Source of the DNA: Nectonema munidae
Lineage: Eukaryota; Nematomorpha; Nectonematoida; Nectonematidae
Assembly: GCA_030549495.1 (NCBI GenBank)
Contig: JAUIRK010000207.1
Coordinates: 496,001 to 560,000, forward strand
Direction of reading: 5' to 3'
Length of the DNA: 64,000 nt
A program made the position numbers and the translations under genes. Numbering within the stretch: position 1 is the stretch's first letter; each line of letters starts with the position of its first letter. Below, piece by piece: positions 34,440 to 46,855 of the stretch. The notes below the pieces were generated by a model. The model was given only the letters and a program-made list of their open reading frames with translations, was not told the origin of the DNA and ran no database searches.

Positions 34440-35590
34440 TTTTTGAAAACAGTTTGGCTTTGCATATCTTTCGCTTATTTGTCAAAAGGGTTAACAGGAT
34501 TAGGTTACATTTCTTTTTAGATCTCTTTATTTCATTAAAATAAAGTCAAGGAACCGCTTGAATGTTTGAATTATTTTTTTTTAGCAAAATAATGACTTGT
34601 TTTGAAAACCCAATTTTCAAGAAACAGGAATAAAGGATTCTTTTTATATTTAAAAGATGCTTTATTTTGAACAACTTTGATGCATGAATAAAAACCATAT
34701 TCTTGACGTCGTTGTCTTTATTGCCATGTTAATTTCCTTCGATAAACCATTTGAATCCTATTTTATGTTTTTAAAGTATAGATTTTGTGTTAAACATAAA
34801 ACCCAATAAATTTGTGTATAAAGTAAGCCAGAATGGAGTAAAGAAGTTATTCGTCACAAAGTTTTAAATAAGTACTAACTTTTGGCTGAGAATTGGCCTT
34901 ATCAAACATCTCAATTTATATAAACACACTATACAAGTATCCTCTTATTTACTCCTATAGCGTTTATTTCATAAAGCCGATAGATTATCTACCAAAATAA
35001 AGATCACTAAAAATAAAAATGAATATCTCGAAGGGCCGAATCATATTTTCTATCTAAAAGCACCTAAAAAACTTTGCCTTTTATTCATAAGTCAAAAAGC
35101 CAAAATAATTTAAAGTAAACTAATAGTAGATTTAGTTATAATAATATATCTGATATATATATTGTCAAATTTAGCAATGTGAAATCTCTCGCCAAAAAAG
35201 TTTGGACACACCGGAAGTTCAAAGTCGAAGCCATTTTGATGATGGATGACAATAGAGCAATCTCAGATTACTTAGAGAAAAAAGGGGCTGCCTTTTTTCT
35301 ATACACCGTGTGGTACACATGTCATAAGAATAAAAGATGATAATAATATTTTTTATTATAAAAACATAATTATATACCAGACATTATTCTGGTGAAAAAA
35401 AGCATGCATGATAGTTTGTTTTTGGCTTTTGCTGTCTTGATTGTCGACAAAATTTTCAAGTGTAATCAGATGTGAGAACATTTCACTAGAATTGTCATGA
35501 TATTGCAAAAATTTTCTCAGTTAGTACTAGAATTGAGTTTGTTTGTGATTATCTTTACAAAAGTCTCGTATGTTACATGTTCTGTTCTTA
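34440..35590. other. AT-rich spacer
   Basis: No gene. At 35195-35215 CCAAAAAAGTTTGGACACACC resembles a Tc1-type terminus, in isolation. Confidence 0.35.
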
Positions 35591-36620
35591 CAATGTCTTG
35601 GTCGATGGAGGCGTAGTCAGTAAATGAGACTGAGAAGTTGACTCCCGCATCAGTGGCTCATCTGGCAAGTTCAGCCCATGGCATGTCGTATACGGAATCA
35701 CCATCAGTGGGTGGGTCAGTCGAGTACCAGCGTGTTTAAAGCGGTCGACAATGGTACAGGGTGTGACTCAAGACCAGGCCCGTTGCAGTAGATATAGAGC
35801 TTCAAGAAACATTCATGGTTGTGAAGTCGCTATCGCCATCCATATAGATGTGATGAGTCTGTCAACGAGCACGCGTCTGTAGTGCGTTTTGGTGTTCTTG
35901 ATGATACTCTTGTCCTTTTTTGATTGGGTGCGTGAGTTGAAGATGGCGGACGTCATCGAGGCCTTTTTGTTTACTTTGTAGTCTGGGGGTAAGGACTTGA
36001 CACACCCTTGAAGCATCTTTCTTGGTTTGAGTACCTTGCCTATAACGAATAGTGCCAGTTTATCAGTACCACTCATGTATGTTAAGGCGGTCTTGGATAA
36101 AATTTGCCTCCAGTGCACTGTTCGCATTTCAGGGTAAGAGATTTCGAAGTAGACACCGAACACGTCTGCGTTGTTGTTGTGATCCGCGAAGTAAGTCTTC
36201 AGAAGTTGGGGTATGGTGGTTTTGTAACAGTCATCGAAGTGTTCGTCCTTAATAACACTGTTGTCTTCTCCGGTGATGGTTCGAAATGTGATGTTATGAC
36301 GTTCTTTGAAACGACTACGCCAAACTTCATTACAGTGAAAGTCTGGGCGTTGCAGGTCTGTCAATTTCAGTGCCTTGGCTTGTAAAATAGGTTGAGAGAC
36401 TGACAACGTCGCATGCATTTACGACTGGGACCACTGGTCTCATAAGATTCTTTGATTTTTGTTGATGACTTTATCCTCGTCGACAAAGTGTTTAAAAATT
36501 TTTAGTGATTTATGTCTTTTTCTTCATCTCTTTTTCAACTTCAAAGATAGCTTGGTACTTCATCTCAATCTTGTGTACAGTGAGGTTTCTTTTGACGAAG
36601 GCCAACTTTTATGAGATACC
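35590..36620 (-). mobile_element. Decayed pogo/Tigger transposon (CENP-B-like)
   Basis: On - the N-terminal HTH leader reads KRNLTVHKIEMKYQAIFEVE with KEMKKKT (about 36540-36595). Then comes a 201-residue open stretch (35813-36418) with ILQAKALKLTDLQRPDFHCN, WRSRFKERHNITFRTITGED (CENP-B HTH), YNADVFGVYF-like first-Asp region, and LTYMSGTDKLALFVIGKVLK with MTSAIFNSR. Then follows MFLEALYLLQRAWSQVTPCT with IVDRFKHAG (about 35730-35815). The central DDE part between AIFNS and FLEALYLL is mostly deleted, so at least one of the later catalytic Asp residues is lost. The reading frame is cleaner than in the hAT remnants, hence probably younger. Confidence 0.8.
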
Positions 36621-38409
36621 TTGGATGTGTAAGCTAGAACTGGGACTAGAACCAAATCGTGTAATCATTGATTAACCCTCGCTTCACGGAGTCCGGTCAA
36701 TTTTATCCATTGCCAATTTAAAACACCTTTTTCTAAAATATCCATCATAGAAACTTCTTTCAAAAGTAAGATGTAAACGTTCCCGTTAGAATAAAAAATT
36801 AAAATAAAATAAAATTAGACAAAAAAATTATTTTAGTTAAATTTATATAATTTTACTAAGCATTCAGAGCACAATATTCTATAATGTACATTGCAAACAG
36901 ACATTTTGCACTTTTTAGAAGCTTTTTTTCTTTTTAATTTACAAAGGTAACACAAAGATCTTGAGGTAGAAGTCATTAGTTGAGTAGTGTCTTAAGAAAA
37001 ACCATAAAAAGAGAGTAAGTTTCTGATAGCTAAGGGTACTTCGGATAACATTGATCTTGTTTTCATTGATTCTTCGGTCAGAAAAGACACATTCTGTATG
37101 AAAACTTTTCTTCCACTTTCTTTTGGTTGAAGGAAATTTGTCAGGCGAGTTGAACTTGGCAATTATCCAGGTGTTCAAGACACTAATGTCCAAATAGTCA
37201 GAAAAAACTGCATGCGTCCATTTTCTATTAGGCTTGTAAGACCTGTTGGCTCTGAGCATTTTATAAATAAATAAATAAATTTTTAAAAAAAAAAATCGAG
37301 TGTTAAAAAAAAAAAAAAAATTGGGAAAAATATTAGCAACATCCACTCGTCCTTTGTATTCATTATAAGATAATAAGCTGTCAGGTTTAGAATGAACATT
37401 GCTTACTCTTGGATTTTTATGTTGTGAAGATAGAATATACACAACTTTGAAGTTTTTAGAAGAATTTTTTCTTGGTATGTAGGCAGTCAAAGAAGCAAAT
37501 TTTGTGTAAATTATTCTACCCTCATGCTCCCATAATTTGAACTTTTTGAGATAGGGTGGCCGGAATATAAAAGGGAGAAACCTTCTGTTAGCCATAACTG
37601 TTCGCCAGAAAGAAACGTCTTGGCCATTACACCAAATGAGAAGTCCATGTGTAGTAAAAAATCGATCAGTGTAGAAACCACAACCTTTCGGGATGCTACT
37701 ATCTTTTATCAAACGCTTGCACGCGTTCAAAACAAAAAAGTAGGAGGGGTCCTTTAAACCAGACACGTAAATTTCAGGTTTCATACACTAAAAATATATA
37801 GCGTTGTTCAAGTGATAAAACTTCACCCCATAGTGGTCGGGCTTCTTAGGGTCATAAATTTTTTATCGAGCAACATCCTCTGAAAGAAACTAGTTGCACA
37901 TCTATCGTGAGCTTTAAGTGTGTAGTCCAATATCTTGAAAATTTACTATAGAAGTGGTCATGTAGCTTTCTTATAGCGCTTATTTTGTCCAAGGGATCTC
38001 TCTCTTCTTTTTTGTCAAAACGGAGAAAAACATGTATGAGAGTGAACATATCCCGCTTGCTCATTGTATGCAAATTTGAATATTTAAGACTTATCGATCT
38101 GAAAAAGTAAAAAAAACGGTCTAGAATATAATTTTCTAGTAGTAAAAATACAATTTTATTATGTTAATTTATCATTTTTCAATTCGTACAATTTTCAACT
38201 TTTGATAAATTGCTTACCAATATACCCCAACAAACAAAAAGCAGGAACATATTCTATTATGTTAGCTTGGGAATTCATAGTAGTACAGTGCAATTGAACT
38301 TTTTGAAACTAAAAAAAAGTTTTGAAAAAAAAATGAAATTATCCTAACGCTAACCTAAACCCAAAATTCTAAAACTAAAATTGATTAAAGCTATCCAAAA
38401 CCTTATTTA

Positions 38410-38569
38410 GGGGTCGTTCACAATTGACGTCAACTAAAACGGGGGGGGGGGGGGTATCCAAAGTTGACATAAGTCGATTTTGTTAAGTGATGATATATCT
38501 AAAAGTTAACATGAGGGGGGGGGGGTTGAAATTTTTCAAAAAAGGTTGACGTCAATTGTGAACGACCCC
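38410..38569. mobile_element. MITE with perfect 25-bp TIRs, nested in piggyBac
   Basis: 160 bp. The first 25 bases (38410-38434, GGGGTCGTTCACAATTGACG...) are the exact reverse complement of the last 25 (38545-38569). TA dinucleotides flank both sides, suggesting Tc1/mariner-type insertion. Two long G-runs (38441-38454, 38515-38525) lie inside. It splits the N-terminal and DDE parts of the piggyBac remnant. Confidence 0.88.
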
Positions 38570-38713
38570 GTATTTGACTAATCAAAAATTTAGCCCCACA
38601 ACTAGAGAACTAAGCTAAAAAATGATTAGATGTGTCATAATATCACGCATACATATATTTTTGTAATACCTGAAATTTGAATCCATTCTTGCTAGAGTCA
38701 TCGAATAAATGTG

Positions 38714-38743
38714 AGCTATGATGCTATGATGCTATGATGCTAT
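38714..38743. repeat. GCTATGAT short tandem repeat
   Basis: Three and a half copies of an approximately 9-bp unit (GATGCTAT). Confidence 0.7.
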
Positions 38744-38985
38744 TGGGACCATAAGGTCTTTACTTTACTAAGGTCTCTTATGTTGATTCTTTCTGGTCTT
38801 CTAGTCTGGCTGAAAGCCGGTTCCCAAGAATATTCAGTTCCATCAGGAGCAACCAAGGCTTGATCAGTAATATTGAAGTCACTATCAAAACTACTGTAAG
38901 AAGAAGAATGCGATGAAGATGAAGAACTTTTTTCAGAAGACTCAATATCAGAAAAGGAGGTGGTAGACATGAGAAGAAAAATCAT

Positions 38986-40149
38986 GATGGATGAAAGTGA
39001 AAAATGTCAGCAAAAGCCAGAAAGACTTATCCGGAAATTGTGTATGAACAAAATGCGCTCCTCAGTTTACCAATTGCGAAGTTTATCGATACATTGCACA
39101 AGCGCAGATAAAGATATAATAACAAATGTCGATATCGTGTGTTATAAGAGTACAACAAAACAGGATCATATTTTCTTCATATGTTGTTGTCTTGATCATT
39201 TCTTATTCGACACCATGGTTGAAAGAGTTAAAGGTAAACACGAAAAACAAAAATTTATAATATATCAGCAGAGTTTGTTCACTCCTGAATCAATAAATGC
39301 ATTTACCAGTTGTTTCGAGAAGAGCACGAGGAATAAAAGTAAATAAAACCAAATTTTGATTATTCACAAGATAACAACAACAAAGTGAACGAGCTTCGTA
39401 TTGTATATTTTTTCAGTTACGTTGATTCAAGCGATGTGAGTTCGGAAGGTTTGAAAGTTACTAATATTTTTGCCGTTCGTTGGTAAATGATTGTAGCGCA
39501 GGTTTTTAAATCCGATCCTTTCACGTTAGATGTCAAAAATTACTACTAGCTCATGCAGGTGGCGCATTAGTGCCTTATGGACAAAAATACCACCTATCTT
39601 AAAATTTTACTGCCACTTACAAAGTTTAAAGTCTTATTCAGTCTGTTTTTGTTCACATCCTAATTAAAATTTTAACAAGTACTAGATCAAGTTTAACAAA
39701 ATATAGATGGCGTTAAATTGATTAAATTTTTACCGTTAAAAATTACTTTTATAGAATGTTTTCTCCTTTTATTTTCGTATATTGTAACATAAATTCTTGT
39801 AAAATAATATATATAACAAGCTATCCAGTAACAAGGACAGGTAGGCGTTTAGTGGGATGGAAAGTCCACGTAGATTTGGACTCAGCATTCCGGGCAGGCC
39901 ACGATATCCGAAAGGATGGGTGCGAACGCCACAAACAACTTAATTAATTAATTAATAATTTTATTTTCAAGTAATTCATACAATTAACCCGTGGTATAAT
40001 GACTTCACTATTTTCTGATGAAAAAACATAATGGTGAAAATTGGACAAAATTGTATCCAGTCGTCAACGGCGTTAGTACAAAAATGTCCGTCAAGTGGGG
40101 GTTAAAGGATAATGAATGGTGAAACTTGCATGTCACAAGTGTTTAAGGT
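38986..40149. other. Spacer with one GC-richer block
   Basis: 39835-39940 is GC-richer and reads VTRTGRRLVGWKVHVDLDSA and FRAGHDIRKDGCERHKQ on +. It is not recognised and ends in (TTAA)n-like sequence at 39940-39955. No other feature. Confidence 0.3.
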
Positions 40150-40485
40150 TTGTTCTTGAGCAGAACTGAGCGCATCATAGTACTCAATTGCAATTAGCGC
40201 ATCCTTTGATCGCGTCAATCACAAACTCACGGTTCTCTTTATGGTCTTGTGATCGTGTCTTTTGATCTCGAAGTCAAAGGAGTCAAACTTCGAGGCAAAG
40301 GAAATTTAACAGAAATTTCACTTGTAGGGGACGGAACGAATATTCGACTTATCGGACTTTGAGTTAACCGAATCTTTTCACATTTAAACTATGGCTTTAG
40401 AGATGGGACTACGAAAAACTACGACACAACCCAATGTTCGAGACGTCCGACTTCGAGACACCGAGATTTTACTATATACTTTGAT
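40150..40485. mobile_element. Possible pogo/Tigger-type terminal fragment
   Basis: The right edge, read on -, is AGTAAAATCTCGGTGTCTCG then AAGTCGGACGTCTCGAACAT, the style of pogo/Tigger inverted ends next to a TA. A diverged inverted counterpart (GATCTCGAAGTCAAAGGAGT) lies at about 40262. No ORF. Confidence 0.4.
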
Positions 40486-42164
40486 TGAGTGATAAGCATA
40501 AAATCTAATATTCATGACAGGAATAAATCAATAGAAAAAGGGTGCTGCATTGCATACCCAATATTCTATTTTGACATAAAACTATGCCTATCAATATGTG
40601 TTTTAATAGATTTTATTGACATTAGAACGTTAAAGAATAAAACTGAAAAGTATTGATTTTTGTAGCCGAACTCATTTTAATAATCTCATTTAAAACTTAA
40701 TTACTTTCAATAAAATAGCAATCTAAATGATTAATTAATTAACTTGATAACTAACAAACTCTGATCCATGAAAAATTTTGGGTGAATATTATATTTCCAT
40801 AATAAATCAACTTATTTTTATATGCAAAATTCTTTTCTTGGCAAAATATATCTCATATAAAACATGGGAAAAAATTGTTTATTGTTAATTGTGTTTTATA
40901 CCTGGATAAACGGCTCTAAATCACGCACTAACTAACTGTGTCCGATCGCTAAATGCACATATGAGTTATTTTTTAGCTCGGTTGAGAAAAAGGAGATTTA
41001 AAAAGAAAATTATATGAAAAAAAATTATTTTTTTTTACTTTTTTTTAATTTTTTATTATTATTTTTATCTTAATCTAAGCTTGGTGAGTATTTTCATTTA
41101 TAATATATTATGATGCATGCACTTTTAGAGAAGAAGCGGATCTGGAGATTTTTGATTGTAAATTCATTCCTATAGAGTATAGACAAATCCATTGACAAAT
41201 GATTTAACCAATTTTATATATATTTTTATTTTTTTATTTCACTTTGGTTTACAATTTTTTAATTTATTTTTTGCAAAAGTTACCTTTTTTTATTTTCAAT
41301 TCTTCTGTATATAAAATAAAGTTTAACAACATTATAAATTAAAATTTATTAAAAAAAATCACAAAAATTGTTTTGTTAAATCATTTATAGACAAAATATT
41401 TACGTAATTTTTGAAAAAGTGAAAATAATGAAAAAGTTTGAATTTTGCATAATTTAAAATGAAAAAATATTTTAATAGTTAATTTTTCCAAAAAGTAAAT
41501 TATAAAAAAAATTACGTGAGTATATTAAGTTACATAACTATAGTGAAAATATATAATAAAAAAAAAGTAAAAATTATTGATTAATATTCAGTAATGAATT
41601 TACACTTTACCGAAACTTCTTATCTTTTTCAGTACACAAAAAAACATTCCAAAAGAATCTATCCAATGGCATACCTTGTTATAAACAACATCATGTTATA
41701 ACGCTTTGTGGCATATAAAGATCCTTCATCCTACTTCAATTTTGTACCTATTTTTTTCTAAAAAAAAAAGATAAAATTTAAAAGTAATCATTAAGTTAAT
41801 AGATGTTTTTTTTAAATTTATTTATCATCATAAATATATTTTGACTATTCTTCGAATATTTAAACAATTAATCTGTACAAATATAATTAATACCTTCTTA
41901 TTTTGTGGTTTATCGAGAAGTTTGAAATAACTTTTTAAAAAGTTTGTCATAAATATCTGGTTTCCTTATTAATTAATATGTCAATAACGAAAGATGAAAG
42001 CAACAAAAATGAGTGAATACGTATAAAAAATACAAGCTACACATTATGTCACTTGTTTATGAAAAAGGAAAAAACTTGATCTTTGAGCTAAGCGTATCAA
42101 AAGATAGTATTGCGTGTTCGGCATGATCCCTTATTGAAAAGCTTCTTGAATCACTTGTTAGAAG
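40486..42164. other. Very AT-rich spacer
   Basis: No gene or element ends are recognised. Confidence 0.4.
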
Positions 42165-42172
42165 CATTAGAG

Positions 42173-42637
42173 CAGTGGTTCCCAACCGGGGGTCCATAGA
42201 CCCCTAGGGGTCCATGGAAGAATTCCAAGGGGTCCATGGAAATTCTACTTCTCACTACTTATGCTGAATCTTCTTTAATATACTTCTATTTTCCAAATCA
42301 ATATAAATATATATATTTAGAGCTTTTTAAATAAATATTTTCTTCCCTTTTTAAAGTTTTATATTTTGTATGTTTATATATCGTTTTTATTAGTTACAAT
42401 ATTTTTGAAAAATTTATATTTTAATTGGAAAAAAATTGTATTCACATTTTATGTCAGGCTTTACGATTTCTCTGATTTCATATGAATAAGAATACGATTT
42501 AATCAGATGATACAATCATTTTTGGCATAAAAATCTTTGATTAATTTTGTTGGCTCAAACTATTCATTGGTAGGGGTCCACAGGTAAAAAAGTGACTGGA
42601 AAAGGGGGAACGGGATAAAAAAGGTTGGGAACCAAGG
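42173..42637. mobile_element. hAT-type MITE with 8-bp TSD
   Basis: 465 bp. Left end CAGTGGTTCCCAACC, right end GGTTGGGAACCAAGG, with a 12-base identical inverted core. Perfect 8-bp duplication CATTAGAG (42165-42172 and 42638-42645). Subterminal GGGGTCCATAGACCCC is a 16-base imperfect palindrome. No ORF. Confidence 0.92.
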
Positions 42638-42780
42638 CATTAGAGGGATGCAACTTCTCCGCAATGAAAAAGATTAAGGAGACGATGAGAAGGATCACAG
42701 GCAAAAATGTTCAAAATGGTTTTTGATACAAAAAAATGAAACGATTTACATAAAATGTAAAAGTTGTTACAAAGGAGGCG

Positions 42781-42808
42781 TATTATATATATATATATAT
42801 ATATATTT
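42781..42808. repeat. (AT)n microsatellite
   Basis: About thirteen AT dinucleotides. Confidence 0.9.
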
Positions 42809-42869
42809 TATTCATTTTTCATGAGAAATTTTTATCTAATAAAAATGAAAAATTGCAAAAAAATTTCTC

Positions 42870-43425
42870 CCCTTTTTTAATATTTTAACTCGAAAAATTT
42901 TAAACAGAGCGTGTTACAGATTTCAAATTGGTTTGAGTTATATTTATCTATAAATAACCTCCACTCATTTGGTTCATATGACATCTTAAGGGCACCGAAT
43001 AGGCCTTTGATATCATTACAGTAAGTCAAGTTGTTTTCTAAAGTGAAGAACTTCTCTAGATCTGCAGAACGCTTTCTAAACACACTAATTCAAACATCTT
43101 AATCCAACGTGTGCCATTGTCGTAAACGTGAAGCCAAGAGTTCACTCTGTTGCTTTAAGCTTTTTTTGTAAGTGTTAGATCACGAACAAAATCATTGAGT
43201 TCCAGTTGGGTGATGAGATGTGGTGGTTTCTTATCAGATTCAAGCTGTGTCGTATACGTTGTACCATGAGATTCTGAATCTTCTGAGTTGCTGTTCTCAT
43301 CGCTTGGTAGTTCAGAGGGCGGCTGTGGTACAAGAATATCACTTGAATGTAGAACTTGGCGAATAGCAGACGGAAGATCTGAATATACGAAAGATTTTTT
43401 GCCTTTTCCCTTACAACCTGCAGGA
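42870..43425 (-). pseudogene. Decayed repeat-associated ORF of unknown class
   Basis: On - an open stretch includes SDLPSAIRQVLHSSDILVPQ, PHLITQLELNDFVRDLTLTK and, after further breaks, LEKFFTLENNLTYCNDIKGL and YEPNEWRLFID. The 'LITQ-ELNDLVRDL' and 'YCND--GL...EWRLFIDSS' phrases recall a protein family that is multi-copy in many invertebrate genomes and usually left unnamed. The class of element is not known to me. It is broken. Confidence 0.5.
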
Positions 43426-44448
43426 AAAAAATAAAATTGAAATTACTTTACATGAAAAATTAAGCAATTAATACCTACCTTTAATCCGTTAATCAGAAAT
43501 AGCAATATGTTGAATGGTCTTTAGGCTCCCTCCAGACCATTGGTACACCAAACATGAGCCCAGTCCCTTTGCCTTTTACCTAGGCAGAAAGAGAACTTGT
43601 ACATTTAACACAGCATATGTGAGGTGCCCAGTTTTTGTCTTGGTGACCAACTTTACATCCAAAGTACAACTCCTAACGTTTCTTGACACGGGTAATCAAC
43701 TGCTTTTTGCATCGCTTTAATGTAACTAAACTTTAACGTAATTTTAGATAGATAGACAAAGAATGCTTTGCTTTTTACAAAAAAGTGGAGGGTCTCAAGA
43801 AAAAAAAACAAGTTCCATATTCGTGATCTACGCAAAAAATACTTTTAGAAAAAAGAAAAATACTTTCCCCATTTTTTTCATTGTTAGACAGTGAAATCAA
43901 ACTTTTGTTATATTCTTCTTTTTGAAATGTAGAAAATGAGTAAAGTTATTTTACATTTTAGATTTTAGACTTTTTTTCAAGATTATAGAAAGTTTACATT
44001 ATTTTTGCTGCATCATATTTATCATATTTATTTTTACATCATATAGCTTAAATCCAAAGTCTCTCTCTTCTTTGTCTCCGGGATCTTTTTTTGAAGGCTT
44101 TTTAGAAAAATGAAGCATTTTTCTGTCAATCAATTTTAGTATTATTTATTACTTATTATTTCATTTAGCTTAAAGGTAAAAGTTCTTTTTCCAAATTGAT
44201 TATGTTACAAATTGTTATCTATCTTTTTGAAAAAAATAAATATTATTTAAATATGGCAAGTTGATCACGTCTCCGTAATCATCATTCACATAGAGAACTC
44301 ATATGCTTGTGTGGGTCCTTTTTAAGGTAGGAAGCACAATATAGTTAAATCCCTATAAAACGTGATTTGAATTCTCATGCCCATTGCTCAATTTTCTACA
44401 ATCGCCTTTCAAAAGGCATAGAACACGCGATAAGCTAGTTAAGGTTTA
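43426..44448. other. AT-rich spacer
   Basis: No gene or element ends are recognised. Confidence 0.4.
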
Positions 44449-44456
44449 GTCTAGTT

Positions 44457-46370
44457 CAGCGCGTCTTAATCTTTTTCATTTGCCGACCCATTTTACATAC
44501 GACAAACACTCGCGACCGAACATGAATAAAAATAATAAGAAGGATAATAAAAACCGTTATTATCTAACTTTGATTTAAGAAATCAAAATGCTTTTTATTG
44601 ATTTACAAAAGAAAGGTGTTATATATTACAATGTTTTAATTTGACAAATAAGTTACAATTAATGAGAACGTTGCGTTTGAAGTTTTCTAGAAAGCTCTTC
44701 AAAACATTGAAAGCAAAGTGGACGCCTTTTTCCAATGGACGCCTTATTCCTAGAACCTTCAAAACGGGGTTTTATTGTTAACAGATAACATTGCATGTCG
44801 TGCTCCGGTGATAAACGATTTAAATATTTATTTTTAACAGCCATAAGAGCTGAAAAACAAGTGTCACACAAATACGTTTTTGGGAAATGAAGAAGGAATT
44901 AAGTGCTTGGAAACCCACCACTTCTTTTTCTTTATAAATCTTTGTCCAGAAAGCACTCAAAGTTTCGGTTTTAAAATCATATTCAAGAGCTTTGTCGTTT
45001 TTTATTTCAATTAGTTGCTCTTCTAATTGTTAGATATCAGAAATTTCCTGAGGTAGATCTTCAATTTTCACATCAAATGGATTTCTGAACAGGCTATTGA
45101 TGGACATATCTTCGGGAATGTATTTTTGGAATGCGCACATTATTTTTTCCAGACTACGCTACAATTTCTTTGACTTCAAGGAAGCCTCATGGATTGTCTG
45201 CAAAATCAAAATAAGTTTGGGAAATGATTAAGTTATTCCAACGGAAATATTTCGTTTCCATAAGCTGAGCTTCTCTTTGAATGCTGTCAACTTTTCTGCT
45301 GTTCCTACCAGTGTCTCATTTCGGCCTTGCATTGATGTATTCAAGTTGTTAATTTCTGTAAAAATGTCTGTGCTGTACGCCAATCGTAAAAGCCATTTTG
45401 AATTGTCAAACCTATAGAAGCAAGTTGGTGTTTTTGATCCACAAAAATATCTGAACTTCTGCTCTCATTTCCAGTGTCCTCTGAAGAACTTTCCCTTGAG
45501 ATAACCATCGAACTCAGAATGGTAGAGCAAATGGGCATGTTCTGAGCCAAAATCTTCGTACATCCAATTAAAATAACTGTATAATCTTTAAATTACAACA
45601 TTTAACTCGGTGAAGAAGGCAGTGAAGAATAAGTACTTCTGGGTTCACATTTTTAACTCGCCTTGTAAATCCCTGACGAGCTCCAAGCATGACTGATGCA
45701 CCATCACAACACATACTGTAACATTAATTCCAGGATAGTCCTTCATCTTTTAAAAAGAATCCACCATTTTAAATATGTCTTCACCAGTTGTGGTAGTATG
45801 AAGCGGCTTGCCAAAGAGAAATTCTTCTTTCATATCGTCTGTTCCTTGATATCTTACATACACCATCAGTTGAGCATCATTATTCATTACTAATGTCCAT
45901 CGATTCATCCAACTGAAGACTAAATTAACCACTCTTTTTCAAAGTCTCAATTAATTGACTTTTGATATCGCTTGACATGTCAACAAAGCGAGAATGAACT
46001 GTGTCATTCGACAATGGTATCTCTTGAATTTTCTTAGTCACATCATCTCCAAATTATTACTGTAAATGTGTCAGAGTTGCAATACTTCTGTTAATTGCGC
46101 TCGCCCTATAACATAATAGAAACTAGGTAGGAGGCACTTGGTATGCATTGCATTGTTTTTACTTGCAATTACAAGTGTATACATCAGTTGCATGAACGAG
46201 AGAATAGCGAATTGATTCGTAAATTTATTGATTTCTACTCGTATAATTAAGTTTTATTTTTGTTATTTCAAGATTTTTTATCTTCCCCTTTTTCTCATTG
46301 GCCCTTGGCGACCCAAAAAAATTGCCAGACAACCCAAATTTGGGTCGCGACGCAGGGTTAAGAATCGCTG
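44457..46370 (-). mobile_element. Decayed hAT transposon (ZBED5/FAM200-like), both ends present
   Basis: 1914 bp, ends CAGCGCGTCTTAATC and AAGAATCGCTG (inverted CAGCG-TTCTTAA), flanked by a perfect 8-bp duplication GTCTAGTT (44449-44456 and 46371-46378). On - the transposase reads NNDAQLMVYVRYQGTDDMKE with EFLFGKPLHTTTTGEDIFKM (45750-45890), GASVMLGARQGFTRRVKNVN (about 45660), LFRNPFDVKIEDLPQEI (about 45060), and CDTCFSALMAVKNKYLNRLS with PEHDMQCYLLTIKPRF (44659-44871), the hAT dimerisation motif. The block between the second Asp and the region after the 'RW' motif is largely deleted, and there are several stops and frameshifts. Confidence 0.9.
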
Positions 46371-46378
46371 GTCTAGTT

Positions 46379-46830
46379 AAAGGATGGGGAATCTTTTTGT
46401 GCATGAAGAACATCTTACAATTCATGATCCCTCATAGAGACTGTCTTTTATCGCTTCTAAGATGAAGCATTTTATCAGTCAGTCTAATCTAATAAAAGAG
46501 AGACATGTTTAAAATAGAAATCTAAGTCATGTGACTTTCAAATAATTTACTTTAGTAATAATGGCACAGGCAAGCATGGTACTTTTTATATAAATTAATT
46601 TTTGTTTGGAGAAAGCAATTTGATTTCAGGCTTAAACATAATCGCTCTTACTTTCAATTCGTCTCCAAAATCATCGCCTGTCAAACAAGTTGTCTACGAA
46701 CACTTGATTTGCGACGAGTAAAAATGTCCATTGACAACAGCATGTCGAAACTCTCTCTTTCAATAAGCCCTTCAATGAGTTACATTTTTAGCTGGTCTGA
46801 CACATCAACTAAATGAGGATACACACATCA
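46379..46830. other. Spacer
   Basis: No gene is recognised. Confidence 0.4.
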
Positions 46831-46855
46831 AAGAGCGTATAAGGCGCGACTATGG

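Larger units (their letters stand above)
36830..38985 (-). mobile_element. Decayed piggyBac transposon, nearly full length
   Basis: On - the acidic leader FSDIESSEKSSSSSSHSSSY (38740-38985) is followed by MSKRDMFTLIHVFLRFDKKE and LKLTIDVQLVSFRGCCSIKN (37852-38073, D-x-Q-L-x-x-F-R-G block). Next come MKPEIYVSGLKDPSYFFVLN, KGCGFYTDRFFTTHGLLIW (second DDE Asp in YTDRF) and NEYKGRVDVANIF (third region) (36939-37784). The end is a Cys-rich finger SLCYLCKLKRKKASKKCKMS with CNVHYRILCSEC (about 36840-36960). A simple-sequence run at 37290-37330, several stops, and a MITE insertion at 38410 disrupt it. TTAA ends were not fixed. Confidence 0.8.

Noticed and set aside
35190-35340. Tc1-like terminus and short coding-like frame
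   Set aside because: A single 20-base resemblance (AAAAAAGTTTGGACACACC) without the partner end or a recognisable transposase.
36052-36385. Two + strand ORFs over the Tigger remnant
   Set aside because: Opposite-strand shadows of the clearly recognisable transposase.
38960-39346. 128-codon ORF on +
   Set aside because: Overlaps the N-terminal end of the piggyBac remnant in antisense and shows no recognisable motif.
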